Assembly: GCA_964345975.1 (NCBI GenBank)
Contig: CAYFSS010000016.1
Span: 1-51,442, forward strand
Length of the DNA stretch: 51,442 nt
DNA from: CAYFSS01 sp964345975
GTDB lineage: Bacteria; Bacillota; Clostridia; Saccharofermentanales; Fastidiosipilaceae
Direction: 5' to 3'
Shown: positions 35,291-44,292 of the stretch, piece by piece
How the letters are laid out: every line of letters starts with the position of its first letter
How positions within the stretch are numbered: position 1 is the first letter of the stretch
Made by a program: the position numbers and the translations under genes
The notes under the pieces: generated by a model
Databases searched by the model: none
Seen by the model: the letters and a program-made list of their open reading frames with translations, nothing else
What the model was told of the DNA's origin: nothing

Positions 35291-36220
35291 ATGAAAGATC
35301 CAGTATTAGTCATTTTAGCAGCAGGTATGGGGAGCCGGTACGGAGGTTTGAAACAGATTGATCCGGTGGGTCCAAACGGCGAAATCATCATCGACTATGC
35401 CCTCCACGATGCGCGAAGAGCAGGATTCAAGAAAGTTGTTTTTATCATCAAAGAGATGATTGCTGAAGATTTCAAAGAGGTTATCGGCAATCGAACCGCC
35501 AAGAAAATGGATGTGGCGTACGCTTATCAGGAATTAGATAAGATCCCTGCCGGATTCTCTGTTCCTGAAGGTCGTGAGAAACCTTGGGGAACAACGCATG
35601 CTGTTCTATGCGCTGAGGAAGCAATCGACGGAGCGCCTTTTGCGGTCTGTAATGCCGATGACTATTACGGACCTCAAGCCTTTGATCGCATTTACAAATA
35701 TTTGGTTGAGAATCGTGACGCCTTGACGGATGGTACGACACCTGCACCCTTTGCTATGGTTGGTTATCGCTTGAAGAACACCGTGAGTGATCATGGCAGC
35801 GTTGCACGCGGGGTATGTAATGTAAATGATGCCGGTCAGCTGACCGGAGTCACGGAAATGACGAAGATTGAGAAAGTGGATGGGCAAATCGTCAATAATG
35901 AAGACCCCGAGAATCCAATCGTCCTTGATCCGAATAGCTTGGTCTCGATGAATTTCTGGGGCTACGGTCCTGCCTTCATTGAAGACAGCAAGGCAAGATT
36001 TGAAGAATTCTTCCGCAAAGAAGTCCCGGCCAATCCGCCTCGCTCCGAGATCTTCCTCCCTACCACAACCGATCAAATGATCAAAGAGAATGTAGCGACC
36101 GTCGATGTGCTCGAAAGTGAAGATCGTTGGTTTGGAGTTACCTATCGCGAAGATAAAGAACACGTCGCAGCCCAACTCAAAGCTCTGCACGATGACGGAG
36201 TGTATGAAGACGTTCTTTAG
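35291..36220 (+). CDS. Sugar-phosphate nucleotidyltransferase
   Basis: This 309-residue NTP-transferase-fold protein has the signature VILAAGMGSRYGGLKQIDPV, the metal-binding block FAVCNADDYYGPQAF and the sugar-binding NFWGYGP. It would join a sugar 1-phosphate to an NTP, probably UTP, releasing pyrophosphate. It differs from classic GalU, but its place behind galE suggests it feeds UDP-sugars to the epimerase, perhaps replacing GalT, which is not in the window. A strong terminator follows. The exact sugar is inference. Confidence 0.85.
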   Translation: MKDPVLVILAAGMGSRYGGLKQIDPVGPNGEIIIDYALHDARRAGFKKVVFIIKEMIAEDFKEVIGNRTAKKMDVAYAYQELDKIPAGFSVPEGREKPWGTTHAVLCAEEAIDGAPFAVCNADDYYGPQAFDRIYKYLVENRDALTDGTTPAPFAMVGYRLKNTVSDHGSVARGVCNVNDAGQLTGVTEMTKIEKVDGQIVNNEDPENPIVLDPNSLVSMNFWGYGPAFIEDSKARFEEFFRKEVPANPPRSEIFLPTTTDQMIKENVATVDVLESEDRWFGVTYREDKEHVAAQLKALHDDGVYEDVL

Positions 36221-36246
36221 TTTCTGAAGCCGGAAAATCGATGAAA

Positions 36247-36276
36247 GCGGGGAGTTTGCGTACTCCCCGCTTTTTT
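36247..36276 (+). terminator. Strong rho-independent terminator of the galE unit
   Basis: GCGGGGAGT, a 6-base loop and ACTCCCCGC are followed by TTTTTT. The T run overlaps the stop codon of the convergent gene. On the other strand the hairpin is followed by a weaker T-rich stretch, so it may work in both directions. Confidence 0.9.
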
Positions 36277-36667
36277 AGCTCTTTATTATTTCCTCATCGA
36301 GAGCATGCAGTTTCATTTGCAGCGACTCAAGTTCACGTTGAGCCTTATCGATCTCTCCAAGGACGCGAAAGTCCGTGATAATGTTATCGAAATAAACATC
36401 AAAGGCAATTCGCCCCATTGACTGGTCAAACTCGGTGAAGTCGGCCGTAGCCAATTCATGATCGAGTTCAGAGAGTGTTTGATGGATGTGATCAATATGA
36501 GTTTCAACCTGCTTCATTTTTGATCGCTTCATCAAGGATGATACAAGTCCTCCGCCGAGGGTATCGAAAATCCCCCAACGCTTAGCCTTCTTTACAGCAT
36601 CAAGAGCTACTTCAATGTCGCTTTGTGCTCTATGACTTAGGTCTAGAATCTTCCGTTTGTCTTGCAT
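36275..36667 (-). CDS. Small conserved protein of unknown function
   Basis: This 130-residue soluble, mostly helical protein has a probable coiled coil in both halves around a Gly-rich turn (WGIFDTLGGGLVSSLMKRSK). I have the impression of similar proteins of unknown function in other Firmicutes, with the same 'wG.fD.lGGG..s...K.sk' block, but cannot name a family. It has no signal peptide or cysteines. AAGGAGG lies 8-10 bases before the ATG. It is a single leftward gene between two terminators. Confidence 0.7.
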   Translation of the reverse strand: MQDKRKILDLSHRAQSDIEVALDAVKKAKRWGIFDTLGGGLVSSLMKRSKMKQVETHIDHIHQTLSELDHELATADFTEFDQSMGRIAFDVYFDNIITDFRVLGEIDKAQRELESLQMKLHALDEEIIKS

Positions 36668-36743
36668 GTTCCTGGGTCCTCCTTGTTTGAATTGACGGAC
36701 TATGGTGTCTGCAGCAGTGGGTTAATATAGAGGCTTTTGAGTG

Positions 36744-36771
36744 GAAAAATAGGGAGCCATCGGACTCCCTA
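36744..36771 (-). terminator. Terminator of the Gfo/Idh/MocA gene
   Basis: On the minus strand TAGGGAG, an 8-base loop and CTCCCTA are followed by TTTTT. It lies about 30 bases after the stop of the oxidoreductase gene. Confidence 0.8.
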
Positions 36772-36796
36772 CCTGAAAATCTCGCAATAACCTTAC

Positions 36797-37876
36797 CTAT
36801 GCTCTTTGCTCCATCGCAAGGAGTTGAGCTTTCACACAAAGTTCAGCAGCCTTAAAAATATGTTCTTGCGTCATCGCGACTTCTGTCCCGTCGATACAAT
36901 CACGAATTAACTCACCAAAGAAAGGGAATCCTACCTTACCGTGAACTTTATAGTGATGCTCGCCTTCGTGATCGACCACGAACACATGGTCACGCGTTTC
37001 TTCGGTTGCAACGTTGACGTACTTGCGAAGTTCAATGTAACCGTCCGTGCCTAGGATGATGATTCGTCCGTCACCCCAGGTTGAAAGACCATCCGGAGTA
37101 AACCAATCGACACGGAAATAACCATTCGCACCGTTATCGGCAAAGAGCTTACAGTCACCGAAGTCTTCTAATTCCGGATACTCAGGATTGTTGTAATTCC
37201 CTACCGTAGCAGCAAGAATTTCCGCATCTTTAGCCCCGGTGTAATAAAGGAACTGTTCGATCTGGTGGCTACCAATGTCACAGAGGATACCGCCATATTG
37301 CTCATGCTTGAAGAACCAATCCGGTCGACTGGGAGCATTGAGGCGATGGGGGCCTGTCCCGAGAACTTGGATGACTTTACCGATGCGACCTTCTTTGATC
37401 AACTGACCGGCATAAACAGCCGCTTCAACGTGGAGGCGTTCACTGAAGTAGCAAAAATAGCGTTTGCCGGTGCGTTCAACCGCTTCCCGGACGTCGGCCA
37501 ACTGTTCTAAGGATACAAGAGGAGCTTTGTCCGTGAAATAGTGCTTCCCTGCTTCCATGACACGGATCCCAAGCGGTGCTCTTAGGTTTGTGATAGCTGC
37601 TGCCGCAACCAATTGAACTTCATCGTCGTTAAGAATCTGCTCTTCAGATTCAGCGACTTGAGTATCGGGAAAGCCTTGGAGAAATGCCTCCACTTTCTTT
37701 GGGTCCGGATCGTAGACCCATTTCAGCGTGCCACCGGCCTCGACTAGACCATTACACATACCACCGATATGACCATGATCCAAAGCTGTAGCGGCAAAAA
37801 CAAACTCACCCGGCTCTACGACGTGTTGGGCAACGCCTTTCGGTGCATAGTTCATTCCATCTTTCGCGCTCATCAT
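36797..37876 (-). CDS. Gfo/Idh/MocA-family NAD(P)-dependent oxidoreductase
   Basis: This 359-residue protein has a Rossmann-like N-terminal half and a C-terminal alpha/beta substrate domain. Typical blocks are GHIGGMCNGLVEAGGTLKWV, YFTDKAPLVSLEQL (in place of the usual EKP) and GGILCDIGSHQIEQFLYY with the catalytic Asp and His. Members oxidise sugars, inositols or derivatives. The first strand lacks a clean GxGxxG, so cofactor use is unsure. AAAGGAAG precedes tandem ATG codons. It is a single-gene unit. Confidence 0.87.
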   Translation of the reverse strand: MMSAKDGMNYAPKGVAQHVVEPGEFVFAATALDHGHIGGMCNGLVEAGGTLKWVYDPDPKKVEAFLQGFPDTQVAESEEQILNDDEVQLVAAAAITNLRAPLGIRVMEAGKHYFTDKAPLVSLEQLADVREAVERTGKRYFCYFSERLHVEAAVYAGQLIKEGRIGKVIQVLGTGPHRLNAPSRPDWFFKHEQYGGILCDIGSHQIEQFLYYTGAKDAEILAATVGNYNNPEYPELEDFGDCKLFADNGANGYFRVDWFTPDGLSTWGDGRIIILGTDGYIELRKYVNVATEETRDHVFVVDHEGEHHYKVHGKVGFPFFGELIRDCIDGTEVAMTQEHIFKAAELCVKAQLLAMEQRA

Positions 37877-37956
37877 TCTTCCTTTCCACGCTTCATAATT
37901 ATTCCCTGAAGCCAGTCTTTGAATGGATTCTTTTAAACTTGCCTAACTTTAGCATA

Positions 37957-37970
37957 AGTCAGAAGTGACT
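37957..37970. promoter_or_regulatory. Short inverted repeat in the SBP upstream region
   Basis: AGTCA and TGACT flank a 4-base spacer. A CTGAAC-17-TATACT promoter-like pair starts at the right arm and points to the solute-binding protein gene, so this might be an operator. Weak on its own. Confidence 0.25.
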
Positions 37971-38099
37971 GAACTTTTATTAGGTGCGACCTATACTTTT
38001 CCAGAATGAGTTACCTTAGATTCATTTGCTTCAAGCTGTAATCTAAATTGGCTTCGCTGATCATCTGGTGAAGTCCTATGAATAGAATGAGGTAGACGA

Positions 38100-39707
38100 A
38101 TGCAAAAACGCACTAGAAATCGTTGGCTTATCACCCTCCTTGTCCTCGCGCTTATCGCTTGGGTTCCTCAGAGTTTCCTACATGCAGAATCAAGTGAAGT
38201 GATTGTCAACATCGGCATGTCCGATCCCATTTCATCGATCAACCCGATTAATATGGACGCTACAGAAGTAGCCCGTTATGCTCAAGTTCTTGCATACGAT
38301 CCAATCGTAGAACTTAACCAAGACCTTGAAATGGTACCGGTCCTCGCAGAATCGGTTACGACTGAAGATAATCAAACCTTCGTGGTGAAACTTCGCGAAG
38401 AAGCTAAATGGTCTGATGGTGAACCTGTCACGGCCGATGATGTTATTTTTACGGTTAAGAAATTGACCAGCCGTGACCTGGCCAATCCTTCGATGAGCAC
38501 TTGGTACGGTGTCAAAGGCTTCGGAGACGATGGCTTCTTAGAAGAAGGCGTTGAAGAGGTTGAAGGCATGTACAAAGAAGATGACAAGACAGTCGTCTTT
38601 GAAACCAAGAACCCCGTCCCGCTTGTGAGCTTTGAGAATACGTATTTGCGTTACCTCCTCCCTGTCCCAAGTCACATTCTGGGAGATCGTGACAGCAGAA
38701 CGTTACAGACAGATCCTTGGTTCTTAGCACCTGAAGTTGTTTCAGGCCCGTATATTCCGACAAGTTTCGATAGCAACAATCACGTCACGTATGTAGCTAA
38801 TGAAAACTATTGGCGCGGTGCCCCGGTCCTTCCTAAAGTCAATATCCGTGTTCTGCAAGGATCTCAGATCCTCACGGCACTTCAATCCGGTGATATAGAC
38901 TTTGTCCAACAGACCACAGGTAATATTCCACAGACAGATTATGAAGCAATTGAAGAACTTGAAAATGTCACCGTTAACTACGGTCAGCCGGTGACCAATG
39001 AAACGACGTTCATCAATACGGAAAATGTTCCTGATGTCCGTGTACGTCAAGCCATCCTTCATGCCATCGATCGCGAACTGCTCTTGGAACAGTTGCTACG
39101 TGGCAAAGGTGTAATCGTCGATGGATTCACAACATCCGCTAGTCCATATTATGATGAAAACTTAGAACCGGTAGCCTATGATCCGGATCGTTCACGGGAG
39201 CTTCTTGAAGAAGCCGAGTGGGATGGTACACAAACACTCTCCTTCAAAATCAACTCCGGGGATCCAACCTTCATGCAGGCAGCAAACGTTATCGAACAAC
39301 AACTCAGCGAAGTTGGAATTGATGTTGAAATCCAGACCCTTGATATCGGGAATCTCCTTGCTGACGTTGGTTCAGGTGACTACGATATCTTCTCCGTCCA
39401 ATATACAGTCGCTCCCGTAGACCCCTATCCGGACGTCATTTGGCTTGTCGGTGGAGATGGACAAAACTGGCCACGCTACTCCAATGAAGAGCTGACGGCT
39501 CTCATTGAGGAGACTCAGACCACGGATGAGCTGGATGCGCTTATCCCGCTATATCGCCAAATCGACGAAATTCTCCAGGAAGAAGTTCCTATGTTCTCCA
39601 GTTACGTTATCTCTGCGCTCGGTGCGGTGAACAACCGTCTAGAGAATGCAGTGCCGGATGTTTATGGTAGTTTCCTCAACATCCATGAATGGACCGTTAC
39701 CGAATAG
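38100..39707 (+). CDS. Peptide-type ABC transporter substrate-binding protein (family 5)
   Basis: This 535-residue SBP_bac_5 protein has an N-terminal signal sequence (LITLLVLALIAW) with a likely cut after SFLHA. It shows the family blocks FVVKLREEAKWSDGEPVTAD, VRQAILHAIDRELLLEQLL and AVDPYPDVIW. It captures peptides or other ligands outside the cell for the permease genes that follow. There is no Cys in the signal region, so the usual Gram-positive lipoprotein anchor is missing. GAGGTAG precedes the ATG. A hairpin 40 bases downstream may reduce read-through, giving more binding protein than transporter. Confidence 0.93.
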   Translation: MQKRTRNRWLITLLVLALIAWVPQSFLHAESSEVIVNIGMSDPISSINPINMDATEVARYAQVLAYDPIVELNQDLEMVPVLAESVTTEDNQTFVVKLREEAKWSDGEPVTADDVIFTVKKLTSRDLANPSMSTWYGVKGFGDDGFLEEGVEEVEGMYKEDDKTVVFETKNPVPLVSFENTYLRYLLPVPSHILGDRDSRTLQTDPWFLAPEVVSGPYIPTSFDSNNHVTYVANENYWRGAPVLPKVNIRVLQGSQILTALQSGDIDFVQQTTGNIPQTDYEAIEELENVTVNYGQPVTNETTFINTENVPDVRVRQAILHAIDRELLLEQLLRGKGVIVDGFTTSASPYYDENLEPVAYDPDRSRELLEEAEWDGTQTLSFKINSGDPTFMQAANVIEQQLSEVGIDVEIQTLDIGNLLADVGSGDYDIFSVQYTVAPVDPYPDVIWLVGGDGQNWPRYSNEELTALIEETQTTDELDALIPLYRQIDEILQEEVPMFSSYVISALGAVNNRLENAVPDVYGSFLNIHEWTVTE

Positions 39708-39747
39708 CACAACGATCATCGATGACGTCTGTGTAGACATATCGTTT

Positions 39748-39783
39748 AGAGCCTACAGCTTCTTATAGGAATCTGTAGGCTCT
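39748..39783 (+). terminator. Intra-operon hairpin after the binding-protein gene
   Basis: An 11-bp perfect stem (AGAGCCTACAG with CTGTAGGCTCT) is followed by ACTCTTATT, a weak T run. It probably acts as a partial terminator or 3' stabiliser between the binding-protein gene and the ATPase genes. Confidence 0.6.
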
Positions 39784-39916
39784 ACTCTTATTCGAAAGAG
39801 AAAGATGATTCCAGTGGCGCTTCTGAATGAAAATGAATCTTTCATCGTTAGAGGAATCACTTATCCAAAGCGATATTGAGCAAGTCGCCCATGACTTCGA
39901 ACTAAACTGTTAAACT

Positions 39917-40981
39917 ATGAACATAAATTTGAAAGTAGGAATGTCAGTGAGGGATGTACATGAGCCGCTTCTGGAAGTGAGAGGCATAAAGACACAGTTT
40001 CGAACTCAAGAGGGAATCGATCGCACGTATTTAGACGATATTTCATTTCGAGTTTATCCGGGTGAGATCCTTGCATTGGTAGGAGAATCCGGCTCCGGCA
40101 AGAGCCTGACGTCGCTTTCTATCATGGGTCTTCTAAGTCAAAACGGTAACGTCGCCGCAGGGGAGATTCTCTTTGACGGCGTTGATTTACGTCAATTGAG
40201 CGAAGAACAATTGGATGACTACCGGGGTAATCGAATCAGTATGATCTTTCAAGACGCACTCACCAGTCTTAATCCAAGTTTCACGATTGGCAATCAGATT
40301 GTTGAGAGCCTTCGGGTGCATAAAGGGTATAAGCGTCGGGAAGCCAAAGAGAGAGCCCTTCAACTTCTAACGCGAGTGGGGCTTCCATCAGCGAAAGAAA
40401 TCTATAACGAATACCCTCATACTCTTTCCGGTGGTATGCGCCAGCGTGTCATGATAGCCATCGCCTTAGCTTGTAGCCCGGACCTCTTGATTGCAGATGA
40501 AGCGACAACGGCGCTGGACGTTACGATACAAGCCCAAATCATGCGCTTCTTTCGGGAGTTACGTGATGAAGAAGGTATGAGCATCATCTTGATCACACAT
40601 GATATGGGCTTGGTTGCTGAGATGGCCGATCGAATCGTCGTGCTTTATGCCGGCCAAATTGTCGAAGTCGCATCAGTCCATGAGCTCTTTGCTGCGCCCC
40701 ATCATCCTTATACCGCTGCACTCATGAAATCCATTCCGCATCAAGGGATGGATCCTGATACCAGATTGACGGCGATCCCCGGGATGGTGCCGGAAGACTA
40801 CGATCAAATTGAATTTTGTCGCTTTGCGCCGCGTTGTGACTTTGCAAATGACAGATGCTTCAATGAAGCGCAAGTTCTGGAGACAGAAGAGGATGGTCGG
40901 AAAGCTCGCTGTGGTCGGTGGAGTCGAGGTGAACTCAAAGACGAACTCGGTGAGCACCTGATGGGAGCCGTCAATTGCTAG
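39917..40981 (+). CDS. Oligopeptide/dipeptide ABC transporter ATPase (DppD/OppD)
   Basis: This 354-residue ATPase has Walker A VGESGSGKSLTSLSIMG, the signature LSGGMRQRVMIAIAL, Walker B LLIADEATTALD and the switch His in ILITHDMG. The C-terminal oligopeptide-ATPase extension has Cys residues (FCRFAPRCDFANDRC) that bind an iron-sulfur cluster in some relatives. The start is uncertain: the ATG at 39917 has no clear ribosome binding site, whereas ATG 39941 or GTG 39947 are close to TAGGA. Its stop overlaps the TTG start of the second ATPase gene. Confidence 0.94.
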   Translation: MNINLKVGMSVRDVHEPLLEVRGIKTQFRTQEGIDRTYLDDISFRVYPGEILALVGESGSGKSLTSLSIMGLLSQNGNVAAGEILFDGVDLRQLSEEQLDDYRGNRISMIFQDALTSLNPSFTIGNQIVESLRVHKGYKRREAKERALQLLTRVGLPSAKEIYNEYPHTLSGGMRQRVMIAIALACSPDLLIADEATTALDVTIQAQIMRFFRELRDEEGMSIILITHDMGLVAEMADRIVVLYAGQIVEVASVHELFAAPHHPYTAALMKSIPHQGMDPDTRLTAIPGMVPEDYDQIEFCRFAPRCDFANDRCFNEAQVLETEEDGRKARCGRWSRGELKDELGEHLMGAVNC

Positions 40982-42372
40982 ACAATAACTCTATACCTAA
41001 TTTGCCGAATAGCCCCGTACCTTTTCATAATCAGCCCTGCCCTGAAGAGCAAACCGGAGAGAAACCGCTCCTTGAATTACGGGGTGTATCACGTTTCTAC
41101 CCGGCGGGTGAAAAAGACTTCTTTGGAGGGCAGAAAGATCGTGTTCATGCTGTTGTCGATGTGGATCTAAAGATTCACCAAGGTGAGACTTTAGGTTTGG
41201 TTGGCGAATCCGGTTCCGGTAAGACGACCATCGGACGATTGATAGCCGGATTAGAAAAGCCATCTGAAGGTGCCCTCTTTTATCGCGGCGAGCCACTGAG
41301 AAACATCAACGATCCTCATAGGCCGGATCTGCGACGCGAAGTTCAAATGGTCTTTCAAGATCCTTTTTCTTCCTTGAATCCTCGGCAGAGCGTCTATGAG
41401 ATCCTTTCCGGCCCTCTCCAACGGCATAAGATCGTAGCGCGAAATAAGATTGAACAGGAAGTCAATCGCCTCTTGGAATTAGTTGGACTGGCTTCGGATG
41501 TGAAGTATCGTTTCCCCCATGAGTTTTCAGGCGGTCAACTCCAGCGCATTGCCATTGCAAGAGCTCTTGCCGTTCGACCTAGCTTAATTATTGCCGATGA
41601 ACCGGTCTCTGCTTTGGACGTATCCATCCAAGCTCAAATCCTTAATTTATTTCTCGATCTCCAAGTTGAATTGGGGCTTACGTATCTCTTCATAGGTCAT
41701 GGCTTGACTGCCGTTAATTATGTCAGCACGCGGGTTGCAGTCATGTACTTAGGACGCATCGTTGAGTTTGCTCCTTCACGGATTCTCTTCTCAGAAGCTT
41801 GTCATCCCTATACACGAGCCCTCTTGGGAGCCATACCGGTCCCTGATCCTATGGAACGAGATAAGCATAGAATTTTACTTGAAGGTGAGTTACCTTCGAA
41901 TATTCATCTGCCTTCCGGTTGTTCTTTTCATCCTCGTTGTCCCATGGCTGAGCCTTCATGTAAGGTTTATATACCGCCCATTCGGGCTGCAAATGAGTTC
42001 CCATGTCATTGTCGCCAAAGTCATTGTCTGGCCTGCCCGATAGCGCTACGGGATGGAGGGATCATAGCCCCGGAAGAAGTTGAAGGCTACGAGCTAAATA
42101 TCGGGTTCGATAGAGATCTTTCGGAGACAGAATCTGATCCTGGAAATCCTCGCAGCAACTCGACTTCACCGGTGCAAAACTCGACCACGGATGCGGCCTT
42201 TCAGAATGATGAGATCTCACCTCGAAATGGAGGCAACTCACCTCAGCCTGATCCAAGACTGCCTCTAGTCGGGCAACCACCATCTCAAAAGGATGGCGCT
42301 CCCCTGATCAATACGGATCCCCGGATCAATACGGATCACCGAAACACCGATAACCCGGAGAAAGGAAACTGA
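40975..42372 (+). CDS. Oligopeptide/dipeptide ABC transporter ATPase (DppF/OppF) with unusual C-terminal tail
   Basis: This 465-residue second ATPase of the importer has Walker A VGESGSGKTTIGRLIAG, the signature FSGGQLQRIAIARAL and Walker B LIIADEPVSALD. The Cys-rich extension follows (CSFHPRCP, then CHCRQSHCLACP). After about residue 375 comes a roughly 85-residue hydrophilic tail rich in Asn, Ser, Pro, Asp and Thr, ending in NTD-type repeats. Such a tail is not normal for the family (usually about 320-340 residues). The start is TTG at 40975, with GGGAG upstream, overlapping the previous gene by 7 bases. Confidence 0.93.
   Translation: MLDNNSIPNLPNSPVPFHNQPCPEEQTGEKPLLELRGVSRFYPAGEKDFFGGQKDRVHAVVDVDLKIHQGETLGLVGESGSGKTTIGRLIAGLEKPSEGALFYRGEPLRNINDPHRPDLRREVQMVFQDPFSSLNPRQSVYEILSGPLQRHKIVARNKIEQEVNRLLELVGLASDVKYRFPHEFSGGQLQRIAIARALAVRPSLIIADEPVSALDVSIQAQILNLFLDLQVELGLTYLFIGHGLTAVNYVSTRVAVMYLGRIVEFAPSRILFSEACHPYTRALLGAIPVPDPMERDKHRILLEGELPSNIHLPSGCSFHPRCPMAEPSCKVYIPPIRAANEFPCHCRQSHCLACPIALRDGGIIAPEEVEGYELNIGFDRDLSETESDPGNPRSNSTSPVQNSTTDAAFQNDEISPRNGGNSPQPDPRLPLVGQPPSQKDGAPLINTDPRINTDHRNTDNPEKGN
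42306..42337 (+). repeat. 14-bp direct repeat in the DppF tail
   Basis: GATCAATACGGATC occurs at 42306-42319 and 42324-42337, an 18-base period (6 codons). A weaker third unit follows near 42344 (ACACCGAT). It encodes the NTD repeats at the protein's C-terminus. Confidence 0.7.
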
Positions 42373-42373
42373 G

Positions 42374-43321
42374 ATGAAACGTTACATACTTAGGCGTCTG
42401 CTCATTGCGATACCGGTGCTCTTCGGCATAACCATCATCGACTATTTCCTCATGAGTCTCAGTGGTAGTCCACTCGAGATGCTCTTTGGACCACGTATAA
42501 CGGAAGCCGGGATTCAAGCCAGAGCATCAGCGTTAGGTTTAGATCAACCGATTCTCGTGCAATATTTTTATTGGTTGAAAGAAGTAGTGCAAGGCAACCT
42601 TGGGATTTCGATGAAACTCCATCAACCGGTTACTGCACTCATCATGAAACATATTGGACCTACCTTGCTCCTCATGGGTGTATCGCTCTTAATTTCTCTC
42701 CTGATCTCTCTTCCGGCCGGAATCTATAGTGCAGTAAAACAATATTCAAGAGCTGATTATGCAATAGTCACCGGGTCCTTCATCGGATCGAGCATCCCGT
42801 CTTTCTTCTTAGGGCTGGTCATGACCTATATATTTGCGGCGCGTTTAGGTTGGTTGCCATCTTCAGGTATGGGCACCTTAGGAGCTCAACCGAGTTTTAG
42901 CGATCTGGTCCGCCATATGATCATGCCTGTTACAACATTAGTTGTATCAACAACGGGGAGCATGACACGGTACATAAGGTCAGGCATGTTGGAGATCCTA
43001 CAAGAGAATTACGTCAGGACGGCTCGGGCTAAGGGCTTAGGCCGCTTCCTGGTCATCAATAAGCATGCGCTTCGGAATGCGCTTAACTCAGTCATCACGA
43101 TCATTGGTCTACAAATCCCTACACTCTTTGGTGGCGCCGTTGTCGTAGAGCAAGTCTTTGCTTGGCCGGGTTTGGGACTTCTGACCATGACAGCGATCAG
43201 CGGTCGAGATTACCCTCTCATCATGGGAGTAGCACTTCTATCTGCAGTGGTTGTTTTGATCTCAAATCTGGTCACCGACCTGCTCTATGCACTAGCTGAC
43301 CCGACGATCACATATGAATAG
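42374..43321 (+). CDS. Peptide ABC transporter permease (DppB/OppB)
   Basis: This 315-residue inner-membrane permease has about six helices. The first is RRLLIAIPVLFGITIIDYFLM, and the EAA coupling loop is ENYVRTARAKGLGRFLVINK near residue 215. It starts 1 base after the second ATPase gene's stop (TGAGATG), with GGAGAAAGGAAA as ribosome site. Family length is typical. It pairs with the next gene to form the channel. Confidence 0.95.
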   Translation: MKRYILRRLLIAIPVLFGITIIDYFLMSLSGSPLEMLFGPRITEAGIQARASALGLDQPILVQYFYWLKEVVQGNLGISMKLHQPVTALIMKHIGPTLLLMGVSLLISLLISLPAGIYSAVKQYSRADYAIVTGSFIGSSIPSFFLGLVMTYIFAARLGWLPSSGMGTLGAQPSFSDLVRHMIMPVTTLVVSTTGSMTRYIRSGMLEILQENYVRTARAKGLGRFLVINKHALRNALNSVITIIGLQIPTLFGGAVVVEQVFAWPGLGLLTMTAISGRDYPLIMGVALLSAVVVLISNLVTDLLYALADPTITYE

Positions 43322-43335
43322 GAGACTCGACGAAC

Positions 43336-44229
43336 ATGTTTACTGATTTCTTTCATCGTGGCCGGCAAGTCGAGCTCAATCCCGCAAGTCGATTACGACG
43401 AGATTTATTCATCCGTTTTAAACGACATAAATTGGGGTACTTCTGTGCTTATGTCCTTATCTTCTTGATCATTGTTGCTCTTCTAGCACCTCTTATTGCG
43501 CCTTACGATCCCGATCGGATCGTTGGCCCTTTTAATGGACCGCCTCAAGAAGGCCATATACTTGGCCTGGATCAAAGTGGACGCGATGTCTTTAGTCGAC
43601 TGTTATATGGCTTAGGAACATCCCTCACCGTCAGTGCTGCGATCACCGTTTTTTCTGTTACGATCGGTATTATCCTTGGTCTTCTTGCAGGATATTTTCC
43701 ATCTTGGGTCGACACAATCATCATGAGAATCGCAGATATCGTTATGTCCTTCCCTTATCTGCTTCTTGTGCTGGTAGCCTCAGCTATCTTTAAACCCGGC
43801 TTCTGGAGCATCGTCCTTATCTTGGCCTTTGTTAACTGGCCTGGCGTTGCTCGACTTGTTCGTGGCAACGTGTTGAGTTTACGGGTTACAGCATTCGTAG
43901 AGAATGCAAGGATTGCAGGCTTCAGTAGAGCACGAATTCTATTTAGAGAGATTCTACCGAATACAATTGCTCCCCTCCTCATTTATGCAAGCAATGTCAT
44001 GGCATTCTCCATGCTCGATGAAGCTGCTCTATCTTTCTTAGGACAGGGTATCCAGCAACCCGATGCATCTTTGGGCAATATGCTCAATGCTGCTCAATCA
44101 GCTAATATCCTTCAACGACATCCTTGGCTATGGGTGCCACAAGGTCTCCTCATCATCATTGTCGTTGTATCGATCAATTTCGTTGGAGATGCATTACGGG
44201 ATGCATTGGATCCCACAAGTCAAAACTAA
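43336..44229 (+). CDS. Peptide ABC transporter permease (DppC/OppC)
   Basis: This 297-residue permease has an N-terminal cytoplasmic segment ending RRDLFIRFKRHKLG, then about six helices. The DppC-type motif GLDQSGRDVFSRLLYG and the EAA loop FVENARIAGFSRARILFREI are present. It is the last gene of the importer operon and is followed by a terminator. TAGGAG lies 11 bases before the ATG. Confidence 0.95.
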   Translation: MFTDFFHRGRQVELNPASRLRRDLFIRFKRHKLGYFCAYVLIFLIIVALLAPLIAPYDPDRIVGPFNGPPQEGHILGLDQSGRDVFSRLLYGLGTSLTVSAAITVFSVTIGIILGLLAGYFPSWVDTIIMRIADIVMSFPYLLLVLVASAIFKPGFWSIVLILAFVNWPGVARLVRGNVLSLRVTAFVENARIAGFSRARILFREILPNTIAPLLIYASNVMAFSMLDEAALSFLGQGIQQPDASLGNMLNAAQSANILQRHPWLWVPQGLLIIIVVVSINFVGDALRDALDPTSQN

Positions 44230-44237
44230 GACAAAGA

Positions 44238-44262
44238 GGACAGTCTACTGACTGCCCTTTCT
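44238..44262 (+). terminator. Terminator of the peptide importer operon
   Basis: GGACAGTC, a TACT loop and GACTGCCC (one mismatch) are followed by TTTCTTTC. It lies 9 bases after the permease stop, between convergent units. Confidence 0.75.
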
Positions 44263-44292
44263 TTCTACTTGACCTAGATTAATCCTCGTACC

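Noticed and set aside
35606..36190. 194-residue minus-strand ORF inside the nucleotidyltransferase gene
   Set aside because: The plus-strand frame has clear NTP-transferase motifs over the whole length; the antisense frame matches nothing I recognise.
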